A stretch of 64,000 nucleotides of DNA from Blastocatellia bacterium UBA7656 (GCA_002483445.1 DLHY01000141.1:79972-143971), one strand, 5' to 3'. Positions 8,004 through 16,452 are shown, counted from the stretch's first letter. The notes: generated by a model not told the origin, from the sequence alone. Numbers and translations: made by a program.

Positions 8004-8294
8004 ATGCAAGAGCGAAAAGTGACAATTTCAAACCGGCTGGGACTGCACGCCCGCGCAGCCGCTCGCGTCGTCCGCCGCGCCTCTCAGTACACAAGCAATG
8101 TCTCGATACTTCGCGAAGACACCGGGCAGGAGGCCGACGGCAAATCCATACTGAGCGTGCTGCTGCTTGCCGCATCCGCAGGTTCCAGCCTTATAATCCG
8201 CGCCACAGGCGAAGATGAAGAGCGCGCGGCGAACGCGCTGGCGGAACTTGTAGAACAGAAGTTCGGAGAGGAGTTTTCGGATGGGCTATTCTAA
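8004..8294 (+). CDS. ptsH: HPr phosphocarrier protein
   Basis: A 96-aa HPr-family protein. ATG 8004 is chosen over GTG 7986: it puts the active-site histidine of LGLHARAA at residue 15, the canonical number, and GTG 7986 falls in the predicted right end of the tnpB element. A serine in the DGKSILSV segment corresponds to the regulatory Ser46 region. HPr accepts phosphate from enzyme I on the histidine. It overlaps ptsI by 14 bases. No EII permease gene is nearby, so a regulatory or shared role is possible. The insertion just upstream probably removed its native promoter and ribosome binding site. Confidence 0.9.
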   Translation: MQERKVTISNRLGLHARAAARVVRRASQYTSNVSILREDTGQEADGKSILSVLLLAASAGSSLIIRATGEDEERAANALAELVEQKFGEEFSDGLF

Positions 8295-10068
8295 CCTCAC
8301 CCGCTCGCGCGATGTCCGTATGCGCGGGCTGGCCGCATCCGCAGGAGTGGTCGTAGGCCACGCGCTCCGACTGGACGAGCGCGGGCGATATCAATTTTAT
8401 TACGTCGGCATTCAGGCCAATCAGGTTCGCTCGGAAGTCAAACGATTGCGCGAGGCTTTCTCGCAGGCCCGCGCCGAGTTGCAGGAAATCAAAGAGCGCC
8501 TTTCGCGCGAGCTTGGCCACGAGCATTCATACATACTCGACGCCCACATGCTGATGCTCGACGACGGGCAGTTGATAGCCGAGATCGAGGAAGAAATCCG
8601 CCAGCGCCGCATCAACGCCGAATGGGCCGTGCGCGCCGTGACCGATCTCCTCATTCAGGCGTGCCGACAGATCAGCGATCCATACCTTCGAGAGCGCGCT
8701 TCCGATATCGAAGACATAGCCACCCGACTGCTCAAAATACTTTCAGGCCGCGCGCGAGTGAATATCTCCGAGATTGCAAACGATATGGTGATCGTTGCCG
8801 AAGACATCTGGCCCTCGACTGTAGCCGAGCTTGATTTCAATCGAGTGCTGGGATTCGCGACCGACGCCGGCGGGATGACCGGGCATTCGGCCATCATCGC
8901 TCGCGCAATAGGAGTCCCGGCTGTGGTCGGCCTTCACGAAGTCACGCGCCGCGTCAAAACCGGAGACACCCTCGCGCTCGACGGACTCACAGGCGAAGTG
9001 ATAATTCGCCCCACGAAGCCCGTCATTCGATCTTATCTCGAAAAGCGCAGGCAATATGCAAAGCGTCTGGCAAAGGGACAGTCTCAAACGGCTCTTGCCG
9101 CAGAAACCATCGACGGCGCACGCATCACTCTTCGCGCTAATGTCGAGCTTCCGACCGAGATAGATTCCATATCGCTGTTCGGGGCCGAAGGCGTGGGACT
9201 TTATCGCTCGGAGTACATGTTCCTTCATCGCCTGCCTGAACTTCCGGGCGAAGAAGAACAATACGAGATTTATCGCAAACTGGCCGAAGCCACAGGAAAG
9301 TATGGAGCGAGCATAAGAGTGTTCGACCTCGGAGGCGACAAGCTCACTCTGGACGGATTCAAGGAAGAAGAAAATCCCGCTCTGGGACTCAGAGCGATCC
9401 GCCTCGCTCTGAAAGTCGAAGAAATATTTCGAACTCAGATTCGCGCCATCCTGCGCGCTGCCGCGCACGGAAAACTGCGAATGGTGCTGCCGCTCGTTTC
9501 AACCATCAATGAGCTTCGCGCGGCGCGTCGAATAATCGATGAGGTCAAAGCAGAGCTTGCCGCAACAAACACTGCTCACAACGAGCGACTGCCGGTCGGA
9601 GTGATGATCGAGATTCCGGCAGCAGCATTGATGGCCGATCTCTTTGCCCGCGAGGCGGATTTTCTGTCAGTGGGAACGAACGATCTGATTCAGTACATGC
9701 TGGCTGTCGACCGTGTGAATGAAAACGTCGCATATCTTTACCAGCCTTTGCACCCGGCGGTGTTGCGAGTCATAGCGCGACTTGTCGGCGTGGCAGAAGC
9801 GGCGGGCGTGCCTTTGGAAGTGTGCGGCGAAATGGCTGCCGACCCTGTTCAGGCGGTCGCGCTCATAGGGCTTGGCATTCGCGCTTTGAGCCTCGCTCCC
9901 GCTTCCATACCTATGATCAAGAGCGTGATTCGTTCGGTCGAGCTTTCGCGTCTCCGCGAGTTGATGGAAGAGGCGAGAAAGCTTTCATCCGCCGCCGAAG
10001 TCAATGCTCTGCTGGCCCGCGAGCTTCCCTTACAGGCTCCGAGCTTTTTCGCCGCGTGGCAGAAGTAG
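8281..10068 (+). CDS. ptsI: Phosphoenolpyruvate-protein phosphotransferase (enzyme I)
   Basis: A 595-aa enzyme I of normal length. It autophosphorylates from PEP and passes the phosphate to HPr. Domains in order are an N-terminal HPr-binding helical region, the swivelling domain with active-site His202 in GGMTGHSAI, and a PEP-binding TIM barrel. The barrel carries GLYRSEYMFL, a VGVMIEIPAA segment, SVGTNDLIQY and the catalytic VCGEMA cysteine (Cys515). All key motifs are intact. It starts inside the last codons of ptsH, indicating coupled translation. Confidence 0.95.
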   Translation: MGYSNLTRSRDVRMRGLAASAGVVVGHALRLDERGRYQFYYVGIQANQVRSEVKRLREAFSQARAELQEIKERLSRELGHEHSYILDAHMLMLDDGQLIAEIEEEIRQRRINAEWAVRAVTDLLIQACRQISDPYLRERASDIEDIATRLLKILSGRARVNISEIANDMVIVAEDIWPSTVAELDFNRVLGFATDAGGMTGHSAIIARAIGVPAVVGLHEVTRRVKTGDTLALDGLTGEVIIRPTKPVIRSYLEKRRQYAKRLAKGQSQTALAAETIDGARITLRANVELPTEIDSISLFGAEGVGLYRSEYMFLHRLPELPGEEEQYEIYRKLAEATGKYGASIRVFDLGGDKLTLDGFKEEENPALGLRAIRLALKVEEIFRTQIRAILRAAAHGKLRMVLPLVSTINELRAARRIIDEVKAELAATNTAHNERLPVGVMIEIPAAALMADLFAREADFLSVGTNDLIQYMLAVDRVNENVAYLYQPLHPAVLRVIARLVGVAEAAGVPLEVCGEMAADPVQAVALIGLGIRALSLAPASIPMIKSVIRSVELSRLRELMEEARKLSSAAEVNALLARELPLQAPSFFAAWQK

Positions 10069-10411
10069 AAACAAGCTTATTTATTACAGCGGCTTTCGGC
10101 TGAATGAACAGGAAAGAGGAAAAGAGATGAGCTTTTCATTTACGCAAAGACTCTTCTCTGCGTCAGGAACCCGTTTCGCTGTTCACACTTGCGCAAGCCG
10201 CCATAACGTCTGAATGTCGGATCAGACAGATATCTCATTCATAGCAGTTTGCGCATGGATGAACAGCTTGAAATCGGGAGATTGTTTCGAGACTGTAACC
10301 GCCGCGCCGTCTCTTACGTTATATGAGAGTCCATCAGTCGCGCAGCCTCAGTCGCGCAGTCAGTTGATTCGAGGCTGTGCAACTGAAAATCATTTTATGG
10401 AGGATCGAACT
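10069..10411 (+). other. Intergenic region with a possible 28-codon ORF
   Basis: No conserved gene is recognised. A purine-rich stretch (GGAAAGAGGAAAAG) precedes ATG 10127, which opens a 28-aa frame ending at TGA 10211-10213. The next ATG follows at once (10214) and runs in frame into the DUF1573 gene, but that upstream part looks non-coding because the signal peptide lies further in. No convincing promoter was found. Confidence 0.3.
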
Positions 10412-10807
10412 GTGAGATTGAAATTCACTCTTGCTTTGTCTCTACTGACGCTGCTCTTTGCCTTTCCCGCGACAGCCCGATACGCGGCGAAACCCAAAAT
10501 GACAATATCCACGCTTGAGCATTCTTTCGGAGTCGTCAAACCGGGGACGCCTCTTACCTACACCTTCCAGATAGGCAACCAGGGCGACGCCCGTCTGGAG
10601 GTACTAAACGTCAGCCCTTCCTGCGGATGCACCACAAGCAAATATGACAAAGCAGTTGCTCCCGGCAAAACGGGCGGCATAACTCTCGCCATAGAGAAGA
10701 CCGGCGACTACAAGGGCGAAGTAATCAAAACAGCCACCGTGACGACCAACGATCCGGTGCTTCCCACTTTCACTCTGACTCTGCGCGCAGAGTTCAAAGC
10801 CGAATAA
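10412..10807 (+). CDS. Secreted DUF1573 protein
   Basis: A 131-aa protein. The GTG at 10412 is chosen because GGAGG (10399-10403) is well spaced before it and it gives a clean signal peptide (MRLKFTLALSLL to ATARYA). The mature part is one DUF1573 immunoglobulin-like beta domain with HSFGVVKPG and the hallmark SCGCTTSKYDK segment, ending in a TTNDPVLP strand. DUF1573 proteins are exported and of unknown biochemical role. A tRNA-like sequence starts four bases after the stop codon, so both may share a transcript. Confidence 0.85.
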   Translation: MRLKFTLALSLLTLLFAFPATARYAAKPKMTISTLEHSFGVVKPGTPLTYTFQIGNQGDARLEVLNVSPSCGCTTSKYDKAVAPGKTGGITLAIEKTGDYKGEVIKTATVTTNDPVLPTFTLTLRAEFKAE

Positions 10808-10811
10808 AGCA

Positions 10812-10909
10812 GGGGCCGGTCGAGGAAGCCGGCGCTTCCCGCGGGCTGCAAACCCGTTGAGGGCGCGGTAGTGCGCGTCCTGTTCGGTTCGACTCCGAAC
10901 CCGGCCTCA
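10812..10909 (+). tRNA. tRNASec-shaped tRNA with anticodon GCA (allo-tRNA candidate)
   Basis: Folded by eye as a 98-nt cloverleaf. Acceptor stem of 8 bp: 10812-10819 with 10901-10908, one G-U. D arm: GGAAGC, loop CGGC, GCTTCC (6 bp, 4-nt loop keeping GG). Anticodon stem: GCGGG/CCCGT with loop CTGCAAA, anticodon GCA (Cys codons). Long variable arm: 7 bp around GTAGTG. T arm: TTCGG/CCGAA with loop TTCGACT, extendable by G10882-C10900. The discriminator is A10909 and no CCA is encoded. A 6-bp D stem with tetraloop, 8-bp acceptor and long variable arm is the tRNASec/allo-tRNA shape, not that of normal tRNACys. Four nucleotides instead of two before the D stem are odd. Confidence 0.72.
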
Positions 10910-10922
10910 ACCTGCTTATCGA

Positions 10923-13553
10923 TCAAAAGCTGAACCGCGTTCCCACCTCTATCCTTCTTCCCGGAAGCGCCGCCGTCGCCTGACCGAAGAATGGCGATGT
11001 CTCGACTCCCGCGAAGTTCACCCGGTTGGCGCGATTGAAAACGTTCGTCGCCTGAGTATAAAACTCCCAGCGATATTTTTTGTTCGCGCCCAGCATACCC
11101 GGCATCGCAGGCACCTCCGCATCGCCTCCGCTGATTCGCACTATCCTCGGAGTCCCGCCCTGCGCCGTTGCCTCTGGCCGCTTGCCGAATCCGAATCCCC
11201 AACTCAGTCTCGCGCTCAGGTTCCACTGCCCGGAGCCGCGCCCGCTGTTGCGACCCGTTCCCCGCGGGCGATCATTGATTATCGAATCGCCGTTGTCATC
11301 AGAGCCAGTGGTGATGTTGTAAGGAGTCGCCGAAGAATAATTGAACAACGTGCCGAGGCTCACGCCGTAGAAAAGCTGCGTGTTGAAAAGTCCGAACACG
11401 CGATGGCGCGCGTCCGTTATCGCCGGACCGCGCTCGGCTCCGAGGTCGAAGTTATCGGCAGGAAGAGAAAACGGCGAATCAGCTTCGTTCGTGGCTTTCG
11501 CAAGCAGGTAGTTGATGCTGGCGAATATGCGCCGCTTCATGTTGTTGAAGTTCAAACCGACCAACAGCGTGTGACTGGTCGAAGAAGCGGTCGATTCTAT
11601 CTCGGTGATATTTCCTGCCGTCGGGTCCGGCCTTCCCTCTCCGGGCGAAGGCGCGTTGATGTTATGCCCGCGCAAAAGGTTATGGCCGCGCTGGTGGAAA
11701 TAATTCACCCTCAGTTGCGCTCCCGCGAAAAGCTCTCTTTGAACTCCAACCGACGCCTGCGCGACGTAAGGCATCCGCAGCGACTGGGCGACCTGAATGC
11801 GGCTCGGCGGCAATCTGATTTCAGACCCGCAACTTTGAGGGTCGGGATAGCATGGATTTTGTACAACTATGTCGCGCTGGCGGCGGCCATCGACTCTGAG
11901 GGTTTGTTCGAAGATGGGCGCAGCGAACCAGTCATAAAAAATTCCCGCGCCGCCGCGAATCGTGGTCTTGCCATCTTTGAAAGGAGACCACGCAAGGCCC
12001 ACACGCGGCGCGAAATTGTTTTTGTCTTCGAGATTGGTTTGAACTTCGTGTCGAAGCCCATAACTCAACGTAAGCGATTTCGTCACCCTCCAGTCATCCT
12101 GCCAGTACCATCCGAACTGATGCTGATTGAACTCGACTCCAGGGTCGCCCGCGCGACGCGAAAAGAGAGTCGGGCGATTCTGGCGGAAAGCATCGAGGCT
12201 TGCAAAGGTGAACGTACCCGCAGCGTTTCGGTTTTCGTCGCTCGCGTAGCGTCCCCACTCGAAAAGAATTCCGGCTCGCATGGAGTGTTTGCCCGCGACG
12301 AAATCGATGTTGTCGGCGATTTCAAACTCGCGCTCGCGGCGACCGCCTTCTATCTGCGCGCCGCCGCTCGTGAAGGCATTAAGCACTGAGATCGTGGTCG
12401 CCTGCGAAGCGGAAGCGTTATCCATCCGTTGCCAGCGGGCCTGAAAGCGCAGTTCATTGACCATCTTTTTGCCAATCGCGCCCGTGTCGGCGAATCGAAA
12501 GATATGCTCCGCCTGATCATTGGTGTAAGCGCGCTCGCGGAGATCGAAATCTCCCACGCCGAGATTATCCTGACGAAGGGCGTTTCGCTGATACTCGAAA
12601 CGCGACGTGTGAGTCTTCGTCAGCGCGTGTTCGACTCTCGCCGCGAGATCGAGCTTGCGCGAAGGTCGCTGAAAAATCTCGCTGAGATTTCCGTCCGGCA
12701 GCGCGGCGACAATCGTCTTCGAATCATAATTGTCAAAGCCGTCGGCTGAGAGAAAAAGCGAAGTGCGATTGCGACTGATCGGCCCGTCGAGAGTAAACGA
12801 GTAGCGGCGATTCTGCTCAGGCCCCTCCGTAGGGGCGAATGCGTTGCGCGCATTGAGAGATTCATCGCGAAAACCGAAATTGAGAGAAGAGTGCCAGGTA
12901 TCGATGCCCGGTTTGGTCAAGATATCTATGCCGAAGAAACTTGACTCGTGGCTTTCTGCCGCGAAGGGATTGAGCTTGAATCGAATCTCGCGGATTTGAT
13001 TTTTTGGCGGAAGTCGTCCGCCCGCGAATCCGTTGACTCTCAAGGTTGCGCCCGGTCCGGCCATCTGTTTGAGAGCCTGTTCCATCTCTTCAGGGTCGTC
13101 AGGCAGTTTCGCTATCTGTTCCGGCGTGAGCGTGCTGGTCAAAGCAGCGGCTCGCGGGTCGGAGGCTTTCTCGGCCTTATCTTCCGAGACGACCTCGACT
13201 TCGTTTGCGCCCGCGACTTCGAGGCTGGCCGAAAGTCGATTGTTACCGGCTTTCAGGTTGTAGTCCTTGAATTCTCTGGCGGTGAATCCTTCGGCCTCGA
13301 CCGTCAGATGATAACGCCCCGGCTTCACTGCGGCAATGACCGCTTCGCCTTTTTCGTTCGTCTCCAAAGCGCGCTCATCGCCGTCCTTCGATTTGACGCG
13401 AACCTTTGCGGCGATGATGGCCGCGCCCGTCGGATCGAGTACGACTATGCGCAGAGTCGCGTCGCCTTTCGATTGAGCGAACACAGGGGCAGGCATCATT
13501 GTCAGGGCGATGAGGATGGTCATCAACCTTATTCTTAAACCACTTGTAAACAT
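10923..13553 (-). CDS. TonB-dependent receptor, Oar-like, with carboxypeptidase regulatory domain
   Basis: An 876-aa outer-membrane protein. ATG 13553 is preferred to GTG 13565 because GTGGAG is well spaced before it. It has a signal peptide ending VFAQS. An immunoglobulin-like carboxypeptidase-regulatory domain follows at about residues 35-120 (VLDPTGAAIIAAKVRV, VKPGRYHLTVEAEGF), then a poorly conserved plug and a long beta-barrel rich in alternating aromatic strands, ending GRRIEVGTRFSF with the terminal Phe of barrel proteins. Such receptors are abundant in Acidobacteria; substrates are mostly unknown. It is the last gene of a three-gene minus-strand operon. Confidence 0.87.
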   Translation of the reverse strand: MFTSGLRIRLMTILIALTMMPAPVFAQSKGDATLRIVVLDPTGAAIIAAKVRVKSKDGDERALETNEKGEAVIAAVKPGRYHLTVEAEGFTAREFKDYNLKAGNNRLSASLEVAGANEVEVVSEDKAEKASDPRAAALTSTLTPEQIAKLPDDPEEMEQALKQMAGPGATLRVNGFAGGRLPPKNQIREIRFKLNPFAAESHESSFFGIDILTKPGIDTWHSSLNFGFRDESLNARNAFAPTEGPEQNRRYSFTLDGPISRNRTSLFLSADGFDNYDSKTIVAALPDGNLSEIFQRPSRKLDLAARVEHALTKTHTSRFEYQRNALRQDNLGVGDFDLRERAYTNDQAEHIFRFADTGAIGKKMVNELRFQARWQRMDNASASQATTISVLNAFTSGGAQIEGGRREREFEIADNIDFVAGKHSMRAGILFEWGRYASDENRNAAGTFTFASLDAFRQNRPTLFSRRAGDPGVEFNQHQFGWYWQDDWRVTKSLTLSYGLRHEVQTNLEDKNNFAPRVGLAWSPFKDGKTTIRGGAGIFYDWFAAPIFEQTLRVDGRRQRDIVVQNPCYPDPQSCGSEIRLPPSRIQVAQSLRMPYVAQASVGVQRELFAGAQLRVNYFHQRGHNLLRGHNINAPSPGEGRPDPTAGNITEIESTASSTSHTLLVGLNFNNMKRRIFASINYLLAKATNEADSPFSLPADNFDLGAERGPAITDARHRVFGLFNTQLFYGVSLGTLFNYSSATPYNITTGSDDNGDSIINDRPRGTGRNSGRGSGQWNLSARLSWGFGFGKRPEATAQGGTPRIVRISGGDAEVPAMPGMLGANKKYRWEFYTQATNVFNRANRVNFAGVETSPFFGQATAALPGRRIEVGTRFSF

Positions 13554-13565
13554 GTTTTTCTCCAC

Positions 13566-14867
13566 TTACTGCTTGCCTTCGGCTTTCGCGAGAAGAAGCC
13601 GCATATTCGTAAAATCAAAAGTGACGGCATAAGGTCTGAAGAACTGATGTGAGATCAGACCTGCTATTCGAAAGCCCTGTCCAAATTCAAGCGCCGTTGG
13701 AAAAGGGCCGAGCAACCCCGTAATGCTTTGCGCTCTTGCCTCTCCGAGAGAAATCTCATCGACGACGAACGGAACAGCCCTCACTTTGCCTCCGCCTCCG
13801 GTTCCTTCGATCACCTGGCCGGTCAGGACTTTGATACCTGCTTCATCGATGATCGACTGCGGGCCTGTAAATCCCATTCCGGCCAAACCCGTGTCTACGA
13901 AAAGCAGCACAGGTTCGCTTTTACCCACCTTTCCCCATGCGACGATGAAATGATCGCCCGACATCCAGAAAGGAATCACCGTCTGTTTTTCCGATGTTGT
14001 TTGCCGTCTCAATTCACTGGCGCGCGCTCTGCTGTTGCGCTGCAAAATGAGTTCTCCTGTTCTGTAGTCGAGCGTCGAGATGAAGTGATAGAGCAGAACT
14101 GTTCCGATAATTCCGTCCACGCGCTTTCCGCGAGCCACGGCGGAGAATCGCCGCGTGCTGAGTATATGCACGGGCAGGTTTTTTACGACGAAGTCGCCTA
14201 TTGCCAGTGAATCTATCCGACCATGTTCGAGAGTCGCCTGCTGATTGGCTGCGAAGGTAGACGTTTCAGCGCCGAACTGTGCAGCATTAACTTCTTTGGC
14301 GAATTCGGTGTCCAGATAGATTTCCGAAGCGCCCGTATCGATGAGGAATATCACCGGCTTGCTGCCATTGACGCTCATCTCGATCAGGGGCAGCGGGTCA
14401 GTTTGAATGAACTTGATGCGCGACAGATTGAGGCGGCCTTCGATCTTGTAGGGAACCGAACCTTTGAAGCTCTCAAGCTTTTTGGCCTGGACTTCCTTTC
14501 CGATGCTGCGAAGCAGCGGTGCTGCCTTTTCAAACTCATCGCGGCGATAATAAGCTTCGGCGAGGAGCGATTTCGGCAATTTTTCTTCCGGCTTGAGAGA
14601 TGTTGCTTTTGTCAGCCACCTCTGTGCTTCGTCCAGCCTGTTGGCCAGAAGAGCGATATTACCCATGCGAACCGCAGCCTGATAGTTAGCCTTGTCTCCG
14701 GCCAGAATTTTCAGGTAAAGCATTTCGGCTTCGGCAAACTTTCCGGCCTTGAAGAGATTATCTGCCGATTCGGTGCTCGCCCCCGCAGTCTGAAGATCGC
14801 TCAATGCCGGAGTTTGAGGAAAGATCATCATTGCGATGACGGAAAGCATGAAGATTTTCATAGGCAC
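13566..14867 (-). CDS. TPR and double retropepsin-like aspartyl protease
   Basis: A 433-aa exported protein with an N-terminal signal peptide. TPR-like helices run from about residue 35 to 125, followed by two pepsin-type half domains. Each half carries its own catalytic-type triplet: FLIDTGAS near Asp177 and LFVDTGLAG near Asp325. Single-chain bacterial proteins of this kind are annotated as aspartyl protease family or retropepsin-like. It ends 12 bases before the receptor start codon, with an overlapping Shine-Dalgarno, so the two are surely co-transcribed. A role in processing surface or imported proteins is a guess from context. Confidence 0.8.
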   Translation of the reverse strand: MPMKIFMLSVIAMMIFPQTPALSDLQTAGASTESADNLFKAGKFAEAEMLYLKILAGDKANYQAAVRMGNIALLANRLDEAQRWLTKATSLKPEEKLPKSLLAEAYYRRDEFEKAAPLLRSIGKEVQAKKLESFKGSVPYKIEGRLNLSRIKFIQTDPLPLIEMSVNGSKPVIFLIDTGASEIYLDTEFAKEVNAAQFGAETSTFAANQQATLEHGRIDSLAIGDFVVKNLPVHILSTRRFSAVARGKRVDGIIGTVLLYHFISTLDYRTGELILQRNSRARASELRRQTTSEKQTVIPFWMSGDHFIVAWGKVGKSEPVLLFVDTGLAGMGFTGPQSIIDEAGIKVLTGQVIEGTGGGGKVRAVPFVVDEISLGEARAQSITGLLGPFPTALEFGQGFRIAGLISHQFFRPYAVTFDFTNMRLLLAKAEGKQ

Positions 14868-14922
14868 TTCTCCGTGCCTCCCCGCAATAATATCGTTGCA
14901 GAGAGGCCCTCGCTAAACGTCC

Positions 14923-15810
14923 TCACTTCTTCTCAAACTTCTCAGGCTTGATCGCAGGGTTGATCTTGAACTTCTTGATTTCCCATTCTTCATTAACCTG
15001 CCCCTCTACGGATCGGGTGAGGCGGTGAGGAAACTGAATGCCATCGACTTCGCGGTAATCCGAAAAGTTGATCTGAAATTCGACATCGGGAGCGGCGGCC
15101 ATCGCGGCTTCAGATTCCTTGAGTCTCTTCTCGATTTCCTCATGGCTGCTGCCCGCACCGCCGACCTGATTGAATTGCATACGCGGCTGCCTGCCTTGAT
15201 AACTGAGCATCAGCGGGCGATGAGTTTTCTGATCGAGAAAGAGCCGCGCATTGAATCCATTCGGCCCTTTGACTTCGATTGCATCCGCGCGACCGTCAGG
15301 CGCTTCGGCTTCGCCCAGATAGCTGAACTCGACAGGGAAAGCGGACTGAGTTGTAAGCAGCCATCCGAGAAGCAATCGGGCGAACTCTGCATTTATTGAT
15401 TGTTGCTGCATGGCCTGAGCCTGCGGAGAGTCGCCGCCGGGACGACGCATTATGACCATACCTCCTCCTCCGCTTTGTTTCGAGTCCATCCATGTCCGGT
15501 CGCCGTTGACCGCATCGAGGCGGGTGACTTCCATTCCGGGGACAGGGCTGAGGGTTTCGGTCTTGAGGAATTTGTCGGGGAAGAGCATTTCGAATTCGAG
15601 GTCGCCCGCCATCTCGCGATCTCCAAGCGATCTGCGATAGGTACCTGTGGCTGAAAGACTCTTGAGCGAAGCGAATTTTTCTCCGCCCATCGCCGCGCGA
15701 GCCTGTTTGATGATCTGCTGCGCGCGATCAGCTTTATCGTCCGCGACGGCAGAGCGCGAGACAGCAATCATCAGAAAGAAAATAACGACTAAAGAAACAG
15801 CTTTACGCAT
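14923..15810 (-). CDS. Exported LolA-like protein of unknown function
   Basis: A 295-aa protein with a signal peptide (MRKAVSLVVIFFLM to AVADD) and an all-beta body. The pattern ARAAMGGEKFASLKSLSATG resembles outer-membrane lipoprotein-sorting-type proteins (LolA/LppX fold) found with acidobacterial receptors. GAGGAG lies correctly before ATG 15810. It is the first gene of the operon with the retropepsin-like protein and the receptor. The mobile element is inserted only about 90 bases upstream of its start. It may bind a lipid or other hydrophobic ligand; this is inferred from fold similarity. Confidence 0.65.
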   Translation of the reverse strand: MRKAVSLVVIFFLMIAVSRSAVADDKADRAQQIIKQARAAMGGEKFASLKSLSATGTYRRSLGDREMAGDLEFEMLFPDKFLKTETLSPVPGMEVTRLDAVNGDRTWMDSKQSGGGGMVIMRRPGGDSPQAQAMQQQSINAEFARLLLGWLLTTQSAFPVEFSYLGEAEAPDGRADAIEVKGPNGFNARLFLDQKTHRPLMLSYQGRQPRMQFNQVGGAGSSHEEIEKRLKESEAAMAAAPDVEFQINFSDYREVDGIQFPHRLTRSVEGQVNEEWEIKKFKINPAIKPEKFEKK

Positions 15811-15857
15811 AAAAACAATCTCCTCGGTTCTGTGAGAAATTTTTGTCCGACTCCAAG

Positions 15858-15910
15858 GTTAAACAAAAACCGGCGAGCAGTGGTTAAGAGGGCGAAAAGA
15901 GTTTGTTAAG
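15858..15910. promoter_or_regulatory. Repeated GTTAAG/GTTAAA motifs before the receptor operon
   Basis: GTTAAA at 15858, GTTAAG at 15883 and GTTAAG at 15905; the last two start 22 bases apart, two helical turns. They lie in the upstream region of the minus-strand operon, and the last is inside the left attachment repeat. OmpR-type regulators bind such direct repeats, and an OmpR-type system is encoded just beyond the mobile element. The link is inference. Confidence 0.35.
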
Positions 15911-15921
15911 AATGTAAAAAG
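15898..15921 (+). repeat. Left attachment site (attL core)
   Basis: A 24-bp sequence identical to 31338-31361; it contains TTTGTTAAGAATGTAAAAAG. Flanking bases differ on both sides, as expected for a site-specific recombination core. Confidence 0.88.
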
Positions 15922-15998
15922 ATTCATCGCTCGGTTTCTGTTTTCATCAGTTTGTCAGGGATTTATTCGCACAACTTCGCACGGTTTTGCACGAAACC

Positions 15999-16016
15999 GT
16001 GTCCAAACTGTGTCCA
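15999..16016 (+). repeat. Arm-type site pair or integrase relic
   Basis: GTGTCCA occurs twice with an 11-bp period. An 18-bp stretch (15993-16010) is identical to 31261-31278 in the 3' end of the integrase gene, and one frame here reads RNRVQTVSRF then stop, like the integrase tail GNRVQT. Either these are integrase arm-binding sites at both ends, or this is the remnant of another integrase gene. Confidence 0.5.
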
Positions 16017-16074
16017 GATTTTTGATATGAGATGGCCACACTCGCACGCACAACACCGACGAGGAGGTAAAGCG

Positions 16075-16410
16075 ATGTCTGAAAAAGCAGAGAGACAGGA
16101 TACACCGGAAGAGATGAAGCGGCGATCAGACCTTGCCTGTGAAATCGGCACGCTGCTCATTCTGCGCGATGATGCCGAGCGCCAGTACAGGGAACTGCTC
16201 GCAGAGAAGCGGAAACAGATGAAGATGTACGATGAGAAGATCAGGTCACTGACTCGGCATCTGTTCCCGCTCGTCACAACCAAAGTCACCATTGACGAAC
16301 AGAAACCAGAGCAAAGCGGGCAGGCCGCAGTCGATGCGCTCGACGCTTTGATCGAAAGCGCGCGGCCTGAACTCGACGCGATGATTGAGAGCGTGCAATT
16401 CTGTGAGTAA
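16075..16410 (+). CDS. Hypothetical protein, helical
   Basis: A 111-aa protein of no recognised family. GAGGAGG lies eight bases before ATG 16075, deciding the start. The sequence is helix-rich: a charged region (TPEEMKRRSDLACEIGTLL), a basic helical stretch (LLAEKRKQMKMYDEKIRSL) and an acidic C-terminus. It is the first gene inside the left end of the element. A 25-bp tandem duplication covers its stop codon and the start of the next gene. Confidence 0.65.
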   Translation: MSEKAERQDTPEEMKRRSDLACEIGTLLILRDDAERQYRELLAEKRKQMKMYDEKIRSLTRHLFPLVTTKVTIDEQKPEQSGQAAVDALDALIESARPELDAMIESVQFCE

Positions 16411-16452
16411 TAAGCGAGCAACAAAGAGTGAGTAATAAGCGTGCAACAAACT
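16403..16452 (+). repeat. 25-bp tandem duplication at a gene junction
   Basis: Two adjacent copies of a 25-bp unit beginning GTGAGTAATAAGCG; they differ at one internal position and the last two. Copy 1 holds the stop of the upstream gene and a GTG that would overlap it. Copy 2 holds the GTG used by the next gene. The ancestral genes probably overlapped by eight bases (GTGAGTAA). Confidence 0.8.

Noticed and set aside
10214..10411. Longer form of the DUF1573 protein starting at 10214
   Set aside because: It would bury the signal peptide. GGAGG is placed for GTG 10412.
11403..12389. A 328-codon plus-strand frame inside the receptor gene
   Set aside because: Antisense to the receptor barrel; Arg-rich with no recognisable domain or ribosome site.
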